Source: Amylostereum areolatum (lineage: Eukaryota; Basidiomycota; Agaricomycetes; Russulales; Stereaceae). From it: a DNA stretch of 64,000 nt. Position 1 is the stretch's first letter; the number at the start of each line of letters is the position of its first letter. The DNA is taken from the NCBI GenBank assembly GCA_012932865.1, contig SAXG01000047.1, positions 248,001 to 312,000 on the forward strand, read 5' to 3'. The notes below the pieces were generated by a model, which was not told where the DNA came from, made no database searches, and was given only the letters and a program-made list of their open reading frames with translations. The position numbers were made by a program, and so were the translations under genes. This document shows positions 22,113 to 32,679 of this stretch, piece after piece.

Positions 22113-22727
22113 TGGACAGTCTACCCCTACGCCTACCTCGCACCCCTCTCTCCATCTACCTCTGCCGTCTCTACGACGTTAAAAACTCCCACCACGGACC
22201 TCCCGAACGCACCGGTTTTCCTCCCGTTCAACGGAAAGCCGATCACCCCCCGCGACGACGCACCACTCCCCTACCCTTGGTCCGACGCCGTCACCGTCAA
22301 CTGCCTCGTCCCCATACAGAACCTCTGCAAGAAAGATCCCTGGACCGCGCACGGCCTCAACTTCCGCATCTTCGAGTGGAGGTGGCACAAGGATCACGGT
22401 ACTGTCGTCCTCGACCTATACGTCCGGATCACTACGTGCATCAACGTAGATCTCGAACGCCTTGAATTCACCCTCCACGCCCCCACCTACCACACATACC
22501 TCATCCAGGACGCCCCCAACCCGATCCTCCAAACCAGTTTCACCTCCGTCTCCCAGTTTAACCGCCGGACCCCCGAATCCACCCCACCACCAGTCCTCCG
22601 TCCCACCATCAAGGGTAAGACCCTTCGTCGCCGCCACCACGAACATAAGATCTGCCAGGCAGTAAAAGCCGGCTACCTCACCAAGAAACTCCTCGGCCGT
22701 CGCCCCATCGCGGCGGACTTCTTCTAG
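22113..22727 (+). CDS. extra ORF upstream of gag in element B
   Basis: An open frame without an obvious ATG runs from the LTR edge to TAG (22725-22727). Blocks include VFLPFNGKPITPRDD and LNFRIFEWRWHKDH; the C-terminal part is basic (KTLRRRHHEHK). After the single TAG the same frame stays open for another ~590 nt into gag. Homologous DNA is retained at 54588-55083. No known domain recognised. Confidence 0.45.
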   Translation, partial: WTVYPYAYLAPLSPSTSAVSTTLKTPTTDLPNAPVFLPFNGKPITPRDDAPLPYPWSDAVTVNCLVPIQNLCKKDPWTAHGLNFRIFEWRWHKDHGTVVLDLYVRITTCINVDLERLEFTLHAPTYHTYLIQDAPNPILQTSFTSVSQFNRRTPESTPPPVLRPTIKGKTLRRRHHEHKICQAVKAGYLTKKLLGRRPIAADFF

Positions 22728-24344
22728 ACCATCATCACGTCCTCCACAGCCCCTCGTCCCCCCACTCCGAACCTCCCCCCAGGCGTTTTTCGAGACTACT
22801 GTCCCGAAGAATACTATATCCTCACCTCGCAGCAGACTAAGGAATCCGTACGTTGGCTGCACGACGAACCAAACCGGCAACGTCGAGACTGGTACTTCGA
22901 CGACCGTGACGAACAACCCTACGTCGAAGAATCAGATTTTGCCACCGCTGCGGACGTTCTACAGCGCTTCCTGAACCCCCCTCCGACCAACTCGCCCCCA
23001 CCCCGTCGACGTACTGTAATCGAAGTCCCAGAAGGGATCAACCACAACGACACAACTGGGAAGTGGTACGCCTATAGACGGAACAAGAACGGAACCCCAG
23101 GACGATCAGTAGTTGAGTGGCAGCCCACTTCGTTCAGTCCCGTCCAAGATCACTGGTCGTGGCATCATAACCAGCAATTCCTCACCCCCGCCGACTTCCT
23201 TGTCGCAAAACAAGTCGAGGACGAAGTTGAAGAAGCAGAAGAACGCCGACGAGAAACCCTACACCGCCTTGATCAAGAACTCGCCCAATCCCTCACCGTC
23301 CCCCTCCCCTTCGACAAGATGTCCGATGCCGAATCCAAACCTGCCGTCTCCAAGCGGGAGATCGGCCCCAAGCCAAAGCCATTCAAAGGCGATAGACGCG
23401 ACACCCTCCGGTTCTCCCTCGAGCTCCGCATGTTCCTGCGCGTTAACAAAGATGTTTATGCCACAGATGACGCCAAGATGATGCTCCTCCTCAGCCTGAT
23501 GGAGGACGACACGGCGAAAGCCTGGGCCACGCATCGCCGCATGGAACTCTTCGCCGACGAAGACGAGAAGGAAGATGCCGACACCCTCGACCCCACGCCC
23601 CCAACACTCCACTATAGCTCCTACAAAGAGCTCTTCGAGAGGTTTGGCAAAGACTTCGTGCCCGTCGATCCGAAGATAGAGGCTCAGCATAAGATCAACG
23701 AGCTCGCAATGACCACCCGGGACGTCACTGACTTTATCACCGAGTTTGAGATGCTGGCAACCATGTCAGCGTATGACGACGAGGCGCTAATCCACTTTTT
23801 CAAAAAGGGACTTCAGCGTGACCTCGGCAAGCAGGTGGCCCGGTCGTACCTGTTCCCCACCAAGCTCGCGGAGTGGAAGGAGCGCGCCCGCCGCATCAAC
23901 CACCAGTGGCTCGAAGAGAACCCGGAGAGGAAGAGCAGTCAGTCCAAGGGGGCTGTCGCGCTCACCTCAAACGGTTCGACCAACGACTCCGCGTCACGCC
24001 GAGTTGGCGCCTTCACCAACACCTCGACCCGCCCTGCAAAGCTGACGGACGACGAGCGCGCGAAGATGATGCGCGAAGGCAAGTGCTTCATGTGTCGACA
24101 AGCCGGTCACGTCTCTCGCGACTGCCCCAACCGCGACTCGAGCGCGCGATGGGTGGGCGCAGTAGAGACTGGGTCCAAGGCCCCTCCCCTGCCGACGAAC
24201 ACGGCTCCGTCCACTGCGAAAGCAGCTCTCGACCCGTCCAAAACCATCGCGGCAATCACCCGCCAGCTGAAGGATCTGGACGTGGAAGGTAAGGAACAGG
24301 CAGTGGCACTGTTGAAGGATATCCTGGAGTCGCAGGATTTTTGA
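22728..24344 (+). CDS. Gag of element B
   Basis: The frame is open from 22728; the first convincing ATG is 23319, giving 341 aa. The capsid-like region includes FKGDRRDTLRFSLELRMF and ELFERFGKDFVPVDP. A CCHC knuckle CFMCRQAGHVSRDC lies near residue 260. The upstream 590 nt (including WYFDDRDEQPY and a Glu/Arg-rich coiled segment) is in the same frame and may be part of a longer Gag. The stop TGA overlaps the pol frame (-1). Confidence 0.75.
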   Translation, partial: TIITSSTAPRPPTPNLPPGVFRDYCPEEYYILTSQQTKESVRWLHDEPNRQRRDWYFDDRDEQPYVEESDFATAADVLQRFLNPPPTNSPPPRRRTVIEVPEGINHNDTTGKWYAYRRNKNGTPGRSVVEWQPTSFSPVQDHWSWHHNQQFLTPADFLVAKQVEDEVEEAEERRRETLHRLDQELAQSLTVPLPFDKMSDAESKPAVSKREIGPKPKPFKGDRRDTLRFSLELRMFLRVNKDVYATDDAKMMLLLSLMEDDTAKAWATHRRMELFADEDEKEDADTLDPTPPTLHYSSYKELFERFGKDFVPVDPKIEAQHKINELAMTTRDVTDFITEFEMLATMSAYDDEALIHFFKKGLQRDLGKQVARSYLFPTKLAEWKERARRINHQWLEENPERKSSQSKGAVALTSNGSTNDSASRRVGAFTNTSTRPAKLTDDERAKMMREGKCFMCRQAGHVSRDCPNRDSSARWVGAVETGSKAPPLPTNTAPSTAKAALDPSKTIAAITRQLKDLDVEGKEQAVALLKDILESQDF

Positions 24345-27300
24345 AACGCCCCCCAGTCGCGTCGTCTGGCGGAGGCAAAGGACTTGTATCATCGGCATCT
24401 TACAATCGCTTTTCTGTATTATCATCTATGACCTCATGTGAGCAATCGTATCCATCGTGTGTGCACCTCTCTACTGTCACGAAGAACAGGCAAACACCCT
24501 CGATAACGCTCAGAGTCAAGATGATTGGACGAGCGACAGGCCGACAAATCGACGCAGATGCACTGCTTGACAGCGGTGCAGAAGGAATCATCATCAATCG
24601 AAGCTTTGCTGAACGCAAGAAGCTGACCACGAGAAAACTAGAAAACCCGTTCCCCGTGCGTAACGTGGATGGCACCGAGAACATCATGGGCTGGGTACGT
24701 GACACGACGACCCAGCGAATCCGGATATACTCGCAAGACTCAAAGGCATACCATGAGGAAGAAGCTGAGTTCTTCATCACCGACATCGGTGATCACGATA
24801 TGATCCTTGGAACAGACTGGCTCGATGAGCATAACCCCACCATAGACTGGCAGCAAGATCGTGTTGACATGCTCCGCTGCCCTCCCTCCTGCACCCTCTC
24901 CGAACCGACCGTGACAAACCTTGCAACAAAGCCGCGAACATCATTGTCGACCCGATCACAGCGAAAGGTTCAAGCTCATGCGCCCCCTAAGGTACCTCTA
25001 GTCCTGGACGACCCCTTCCCAGAACCAGTGTATGTCTCCTGGGCCCCTATCCCTACGTATGTCATCCCCGCGCGCAGGGTCAAAGGTGTTCGTATCCGCA
25101 CATCCCATCTCTCACCTCTACCTGCCCGCCTTTTCACTGAAGACGACGACGAACGACCCAGAGTCTTCCGAGACTGGGAGATCAATGGCCTGCGTCGTGC
25201 TGGGATTCTTCCTGAAGTTGACGGCCCTGACCCGGAGGCAGTACCAATCCGCGCGGGCTTCACCAAGGCGCAAGAGCTTGCAGAGCACTCAAAGGAAAAT
25301 GCACGCCCGCAAACCTTTGAAGACTTGGTTCCCCCTCCATACCGCGACTTTGCACCCGTATTCGACAAGAAAACCTCTGAACGACTACCCAACCGACGAC
25401 CATGGGATCATGCCATCGACATGAAGGACGGCTTCGAACCCAAGCCGTGCAAGATCTATCCGCTCTCCCCCTCCGAGCAGATCGAGCTCAATACCTTCCT
25501 CGATGACCACCTGAAGAAGGGCTACATTCGCCCATCAAAATCGCCGCAGGCAAGTCCGTTCTTCTTCGTCAAAAAGAAGGATGGGAAGCTGCGGCCTGTA
25601 CAGGACTATCGAGAGCTGAACAAGGGTACCATCAAGAACGAGTACCCCTTGCCGCTGATCTCAGAAATTGTCGACCGCCTCAAAGGTGCAAAGATCTTCT
25701 CCAAGATGGACGTCCGCTGGGGGTACAACAACGTCCGCATCAAGGAAGGCGACGAGTGGAAGGCTGCGTTCAAGACGAATCGTGGCCTCTTTGAACCTAC
25801 GGTGATGTTCTTCGGCCTTATGAACTCCCCCGCGACGTTCCAGGCAATGATGAACGAACTTTTCAAGGACCTTATCGACTCGGGCAAAGTCATCATCTAC
25901 ATGGACGACATCCTCGTATTCACTCGAACTATGGAGGAACATCGTGCCATAGTGCGACAGGTTCTCCAACGCCTACAAGACAATGACCTGTTCCTTAAGC
26001 CAGAGAAATGTGTCTTCGAGCAGGACTCCGTTGAATACCTCGGACTCATTATCTCACACGACAAGATCGCCATGGACCCCGTCAAGGTAGCTGGTATCCA
26101 GGACTGGCCGACACCCCGGACGGTCAAGGATGTACAATCCTTCCTCGGATTTGGTAATTTCTACCGACGCTTCATCAAGGATTTCTCCAAGATCGCACGA
26201 CCTCTGTTCGACCTGACAAAGAAGGACTGCACATGGAATTGGTCGACGGAATGCCAGACGGCGTTTAACGCACTTAAAGCTGCGTTCACCTCCTCCCCTG
26301 TCTTAGTTATGCCTGATCCAAGGAAACCCTACCTCGTCGAAGTTGACGCCTCGGACTTTGCTACTGGAGGTATACTCTCGCAGAAAAGCAACGACGGTCA
26401 CTGGCATCCAGTGGTGTATCTGTCCAAGGCCCTGTCCGAACCGGAACGCAACTACGACATCTACGACAAGGAGCTACTCGCGATCATCCGTGCGCTCGAA
26501 GCCTGGCGCCACTACCTTGAAGGCGCCCCCGACACCGTCGAAATCTGGACAGACCACAAGAACCTGGAACACTTCAAGACGGCACAGAAGCTGAGCCGCC
26601 GACAGGCACGTTGGGCTCTATTCCTCACTCGATTTGACTTCGCGCTCGTTCACAAACCAGGAGTATCCCATCGCCCAGACCCAATGTCCCGACGACCTGA
26701 TCACAAGCAGGGCGTTGAGAATGACAACAAGGAGCGTATCTTGCTCGACCCCAAGTACTTCCAGATACGTGCAACAAGGCCAGGAGCAGTAACCTCCCTC
26801 GGCGATGTTGAACTCCGACGACGTATCCGCGACTGCAAGACCAAGGACATCGAGGTCGTTCAAGCTCTGGATGCCATCTTACGAAATGGACCACGTACAC
26901 TCGTCAAGAACCTTCAAGAGTGGAACTACGAAGAAGGCCTGGTCCTGTTTAGAGGAAATGTATATGTCCCTGCAGATGACGAGTTGCGACGCGACATTGT
27001 CAAAATGTACCATGAATCGCCCCTGGCTGGACACCCTGGTCGCTTCAAGACTTACGAACTTGTGAGTCGTGAATATTGGTAGCCTGGCATGTCTGTCTTC
27101 GTCCGCGACTTCGTAGCAGGATGCGCAACCTGCCAGTCGACAAAGACGCAGAGCAGCTGACCCCACGTCGACATGATCCCGAACGAAGTACCCGACCGAC
27201 CATTTGGCGTCATCTCTACCGACTTCATTGTCGAGCTCCCTGACTGCGAAGGCTATAATGCCGTCAATGTCGTGGTTGACCGCCTCACCAAGATGGTGGT

Positions 27301-28435
27301 TACCACCCCATGTACAACGAAGATCACCAGTGATGGCACGGCCGACATTCTCTTCGACAAGGTATACCGACACTACGGCTTAGCAGACAAGATCATCTCG
27401 GATCGTGGACCCCAATTTGCTGGACAGGTGATGCGTACACTCAACGAGAAGCTCGGGATCAAGTCCGCCCTCAGCACAGCGTATCACCCACAGACAGACG
27501 GCCAAACCGAACGCGAGAACCAGAACCTTGAGCAGTTCCTGCGAGTATTCTGCAACTACCGTCAGGATGACTGGGTGAAGTGGCTGCCCTTCTTCGAGTT
27601 TTCTCACAACTCCCGCACCCATGCAGCTACTGGAAAGGCCCCCTTTGAAGTCCTCTACGGCTTCCTCCCCAAGATGTACCCATCCGTAAACCCGTCCTCA
27701 AAGGTCCCTGCAGTTGAAGAACGCCTCCGTCAACTTGAAGAAGTCCGACAGGAGATCAAGGCCAGCCTTGCCCTCGCATCCGACTTAATGAAGCACTACA
27801 ACGGTGACACGATCAGCAAATCGACACTGTTTGCCGTCGGAGACAAGGTCTGGCTCGAAGGCAAAAACCTGAAGACGACGAGGCCGAAAGCTAAGCTTGC
27901 TGCCAAACGATTTGGACCCTTCGAGATCATTGACGTCATTAGCCCAGTAAACTACCGCCTGAAGCTGCCAAAGACGTGGAGAATCCACCCGGTCTTCCAT
28001 GCTTCGCTGCTCACCGCGTACAAAGAGACAACGGCACATGGTCCAAACTATGAACAACCGCCGCCTGACCTCGTTGATGACGAGGAAGAATATGACGTTG
28101 AAGACATCATCGACTCGAAGCCGACCCGCAACAAGAAAGGCATACAATACCTCGTCAAGTGGGCAGGCTATCCTGACTCCGAGAATACCTGGCTCCCTCG
28201 CTCCTCGCTCTCAAAAGTCACCGACATGATCGACGCCTTCCACAAACGCCATCCAAATGCGCCCCGCCCTGTGCGTTCCCTCGGCATCTCCTTTGACGAT
28301 TTCCTCGCATCTACCCTTGCAGATGACATTGCGCTCCAGGCGAAAGCGCGTCTTAAAGGGGGGGTAATGTCACGGATCGCTCCATTTCTCTCTTCGTTTG
28401 CAGACCTCGTACACGCGACGCGTCACGGCACATGA
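24341..28435 (+). pseudogene. pol of element B, with two nonsense changes
   Basis: Domains in order: aspartic protease (ALLDSGAEG), reverse transcriptase (active-site YMDD in IIYMDDILVF), RNase H (VEVDASDFATGG), integrase zinc finger (HxxxxxxHPG...CATC), integrase core (SDRGPQFAGQ, YHPQTDGQTERENQ) and a C-terminal chromodomain (YLVKWAGYPDSENTW). The frame runs into the 3' LTR. Compared with the copy at 55.1-57.2 kb, a Trp codon has become TAG (27080-27082) and an Arg codon has become TGA (about 27158), both between RNase H and the integrase core. This copy therefore cannot make full-length Pol. Confidence 0.85.
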
Positions 28436-28787
28436 CTTTCCCTTGCATCACATGCTTCAACGACGTCATTGCCCGGACTTCCGAGCGGGGTTCCGCATCC
28501 TTATCTATGACATCATCGCTCCGGACCTTCGTCCTCCACCCCATGACTCCTTTCTTATTGTTCCCCCCGCTCGCACCACTATTGCATCGCATCGCACCAT
28601 CGTACCCACTTGTATATAAGGACAGTGTTTCTCTTCCCTTCTCCCTAGACTGTCCATCTCGTCATACGGTACTGTAGCACACGTTGCACTACCCTAGACC
28701 CCGGCACTCTCGAATCTACTCTCTTCTCGCTCCTCCCATCGTCGCGACTTAGGCGGTTCATCGGTCTCATAAACTGCGTTTCTGACA
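28368..28787 (+). repeat. 3' LTR of element B
   Basis: 420 bp, matching the 5' LTR; ends at the GGCGC duplication. Confidence 0.9.
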
Positions 28788-28792
28788 GGCGC

Positions 28793-31773
28793 CCCCCACA
28801 GGTGTAAATACGTCACGAAAATATGCGTTACCTAGAACTGCGCAATGGACCTTGAAACGCTTGAGGGAAGACAAACCTGAAAGCGCGATCGCCGAACTAC
28901 GGATATGGACTCATCATAAGCGACGAGAAGAAGCCACCCACGAAGCCGTTCAAGAGATCGGCCGAATGGGGGACGAACAGGTGATCCAAGCCTTACACGA
29001 GCTTCACTCACCCATGAGGTTCATACGATCAAACGGACGACGAGAACAGATCAACGTCCCCATCCGACTCCAGTTCGGTCCAAAGACAGTAAACGCCCAG
29101 GCTCTAATTGATAGCGGATGTACGGGGTCGTGCATTGACGAAGCCTTCGTCAAAAAACACGACATCCCTACTAGGAAAACCGCACGCCCGATTTCGGTTA
29201 AAAACGCAGACGGAACCCACAACTCGGGAGGACCAATAACCGAGTACGTCACGGCGCATGTAACCATTCACGGACACGAAGAAGACCTTGACTTGGCGGT
29301 TTCACACCTCGGAATGAACGTCTACATCGGTCACGAATGGCTCCGACAGCACAACCCGTCGATCAATTGGACAGAAGGGACTATCACGTTCGACAGGTGC
29401 CCCCAGGAATGCCAACCCACGAAATTCAACATCGATGAAAAAGATGAGGAAACACCTGACGAAGTCTACCCTCTAGAAGAAGGCGAACAATTATACGCCT
29501 TTGACTGGGAAGGTTACCAATCGTCGACCTCGCTATACGTCAGGACACTTGCTTCGGACATCGCTATTGCGGAAAACGCGAAGAAAAAGGCTCAAACCTT
29601 CGCGGAACGCGTCCCCTCGGATTATCACGAATTTAAGGACATCTTCGACAAAGACGACTTTGATAAACTCCCAAAAAGACGACCTTGGGACCACGCCATC
29701 GAACTCAAGCCCGATTTCACACCCGTAGATTGCAAAGTCTACCCATTGACGCTTGACGAGCAAGGGAAACTAGACGACTTTCTCGAAGAAAACCTACACT
29801 CCGGACGCATCCGCAACTCAAAATCCCCTATGGCCTCGCCGTTTTTCTTCATTAAAAAGAAAGACGGATCCCTCCGACCGGTGCAAGACTACAGACGGCT
29901 TAACGACATGACCATAAAAAATCGTTATCCGCTCCCACTCGTACAGGAACTCCTTGACAAGTTAAAAGGAGCCAAGGTATTCACCAAACTCGACGTACGA
30001 TGGGGATACAACAATGTCCGTATCAAGGAAGGAGACGAATGGAAAGCCGCATTCCGCACCAACAAAGGACTCTTCGAACCAACGGTTATGTTTTTCGGCC
30101 TCACGAACTCGCCCGCCACTTTCCAAGCCATGATGAACGACCTCTTCCGAGACCTGATCCATGAAGGCATTGTAGTCGTCTACCTCGATGACATCCTGAT
30201 CTTTACGGAAACGCTTGAACAACACCGGCAGGCCGTCAAACAGGTACTCCAAATCCTACGCGACAATAACCTATACCTAAAACCGGAAAAATGCGACTTC
30301 GAGCAGGAAGAAATCGAATACCTAGGAATGATCGTAGGACACGGCAAAGTCCGAATGGACCCCGCCAAGGTCGCAGCTGTCACCAACTGGACCGCCCCCA
30401 CGACAAAAAAACAATTACAATCGTTCCTCGGATTCTGCAACTTCTACAGACGCTTCGTACCGGATTTCAGTCGAATCGCGCATGATCTAACCAAGCTCAC
30501 GGGTCATACGGACTGGGAATGGACAGACGCTCAACAAGTGGCCTTCGAAGAACTCAAACGGCGAATCACATCACAACCGGTCCTAGCCATTCCCACGGAT
30601 AACGAAAAGTTCCGTGTCGAAGCCGATTCGTCCGACTACGCCACCGGAGCAGTACTATCACAGAAGCAAGCCAACGGCCACTGGCACCCCATTGCCTATT
30701 TTTCCAAAGCACTGAGCCCAGCCGAACGCAACTATGAAATCTACGATAAGGAACTGCTAGCGATCATGTCGGCCCTAGACGAATGGCGACAATACCTTAT
30801 GGGCGCCCGACAACCGTTCGACATATGGACCGATCACCGTAACCTGACCTACTTCCGGAAAGCGCAGAAACTCAACCGACGACAAGCAAGATGGTTAATG
30901 GAATTACAGGAGTACGACTTCACCCTGACGCATAAAGCCGGCAACCAAATGGGCAAGCCCGACGCCATTTCGCGACAAGCAGGGCTTAAAAAGGGGGAAA
31001 ATGACAACAAAGATGTTGTCCTCCTTAAAACCGAGCTGTTCCGCGCACTCAGGACACCCGAAGGATCAGGAATAATGGTGGACGGACCGGAAAATGCCTT
31101 CATCACGCGCATAAAAGGAACAACCAAGCAGGATGACTCAGTAAAAAGAGCGTTAGCCATGAAAGTCAAGGGATGGAAGGAACAAGAAAACAATCTTTTT
31201 ACGTTCCAACAACGAATCTACGTACCCCGCGACAAAAAGCTACGCGCAGACATCATCCAGGCTCACCATGACGGACCACTCAATGGACACCCAGGACGCT
31301 ACAAAACACACGAACTCATCACGCGCAACTATTGGTGGCCGGCAATACGAGACGACGTACGAAAATACGTCGAAGGCTGCGAAACGTGCCAACGGAACAA
31401 AATACGCCACGACCAAATAGCCGCCCCGTTACATCCACACGAGCCTCCCAAGGGACCATGGGAACACGTCTCAATCGACTTTGTCATGCCGTTACCCGTC
31501 TCAGAAGGATACGACGCCATCTGTAATGTCAACTGTATGAGCACCAAGCAAGTCGTATTCTGGGCCACGACCAAAGACCTCACCGAAGACGAATTAGCCA
31601 AGGAATTCCTACGCAATGTCGTACCCCATCATGGTGTCCCGCGAAAGATCGTCAGCGACCGAGGCAGCGTATTCGTCTCCAAATTCACGAAGGCCCTGTG
31701 CGAACAATTAGGAATCGAAGCCAACCCCTCCATTGGCGTACCATCTTCAACTCCCAAAGACGTGGAGACGTAA
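28793..31773 (+). pseudogene. pol of element A, protease to truncated integrase
   Basis: Continues the pol frame cut at 21690. Protease motif ALIDSGCTG; RT active site YLDD in VVYLDDILIF; RNase H VEADSSDYATGA; integrase zinc finger ending CETCQRNK; first part of the integrase core (VSDRGSVFVSKF). After LGIEANPSI the core is lost: the block holding the catalytic glutamate (HPQTDGQTER-type in B) is absent and the frame ends at 31771-31773. The deleted part is roughly 500-600 nt by comparison with B, and the frame shifts at the join. Confidence 0.85.
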
Positions 31774-32110
31774 ACACCCGGTGTTCAACGAATCCCTCTT
31801 ATCCCCGCACAACGGTCCTGCCTTCGACCAACAGAAAAAGGCACCACCTCCGCCCCCTGACCTTATCCAAGGAGAAGAATTCTACGAAGTAGAATCCATC
31901 GTCGACGTCCGTAGAAAGTCGAAACACCTCGAATTCCTGGTCCATTGGAAAGGGTACGATCAAAGTGAAGATACCTGGGAACCAAAGACAAATCTGGGGA
32001 AAGCCAAGAAACCCCTAGACGACTTTTACCGCCGCCACCCCACCGCCTTAAGATTGCTCAAATGGCTCCTCATACGCCAATCACGATCAAAGCCAACCAT
32101 GCGATCATGA
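31733..32110 (+). pseudogene. integrase C-terminus and chromodomain of element A
   Basis: A second frame picks up on the far side of the deletion with LPKTWRRKHPVFNESLL (the integrase C-terminal strand) and a chromodomain (EFLVHWKGYDQSEDTW). In Ty3/gypsy elements such chromodomains steer integration to marked chromatin. It is separated from the rest of pol by the deletion and frame change. Confidence 0.75.
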
Positions 32111-32202
32111 AGGCTGCCCATGAGCGTCTGGACAAACATCTTGTGTACCGAAGGGTTTATCATCGGGATTCAACGAGGACGTTGAATCTAACGGGAAGGT
32201 GA

Positions 32203-32674
32203 TGTCATGAACGATACCGTTTCGGACATCTCGGGCACCTCGGGGACCTCGGGGATAATATCCCAATTCATTTTCATCTGACTACTTATCATTTAGCAAT
32301 ACTCCGTCACTCCGGTTGAGACTCGGCTTATCCTTGCTCCTTTCTGACGTCAGGCTCGTCTTATCACCGCTTCCTTGACTCCACATGATGTCATAATACT
32401 GCGCATGACATCATACCGATCCAGACCCGGCTCATCTTTATTGTCTCGCTTACTGATCCTGCTGCGCATGTATCTATACTTAGCATCGCTTACTGACCGC
32501 CGTGTGTCATAGCTTACTAAGTGACTCCGCCTCATAGTATATAAGGACTCCGTTCCTCCTGTACCTATTCCTCATCTCGACCTGGTCAATACTACCGACC
32601 TTATCCCCCATCGTCCCTCTTCACTTGTGTCACACGTCGTCGCCTAGTGCTCGTCACTAAGGCCGTTGCTGACA
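32203..32674 (+). repeat. 3' LTR of element A
   Basis: 472 bp, one visible base different from the 5' LTR; followed by the ATATC duplication. Confidence 0.9.
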
Positions 32675-32679
32675 ATATC

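Larger units (their letters stand above)
21691..28787 (+). mobile_element. Ty3/gypsy chromodomain LTR retrotransposon B (7.1 kb), nested in A
   Basis: The LTRs are 420 bp each (21691-22110, 28368-28787), start TGTCACGG and end TCTGACA, and read as identical. GGCGC flanks both sides (21686-21690, 28788-28792). The interior has an extra ORF, gag, and pol with protease, RT, RNase H, integrase and chromodomain. A G-rich polypurine tract (AAAGGGGGGG) precedes the 3' LTR. The nesting shows B arrived after A. Confidence 0.92.
17568..32674 (+). mobile_element. Ty3/gypsy LTR retrotransposon A (15.1 kb with a nested element)
   Basis: Two 472-bp LTRs (17568-18039, 32203-32674) start TGTCATG and end CTGACA. 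They differ at one base that I could find (18019). ATATC flanks both ends (17563-17567, 32675-32679). The interior runs 5' to 3': leader, extra ORF, gag, pol (protease, RT, RNase H, integrase) and chromodomain. Element B sits inside pol. Without B the element is about 8.0 kb. A purine-rich tract (AACGGGAAGG) precedes the 3' LTR. The integrase core is partly deleted, so the copy is defective although its LTRs suggest a recent insertion. Confidence 0.9.
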
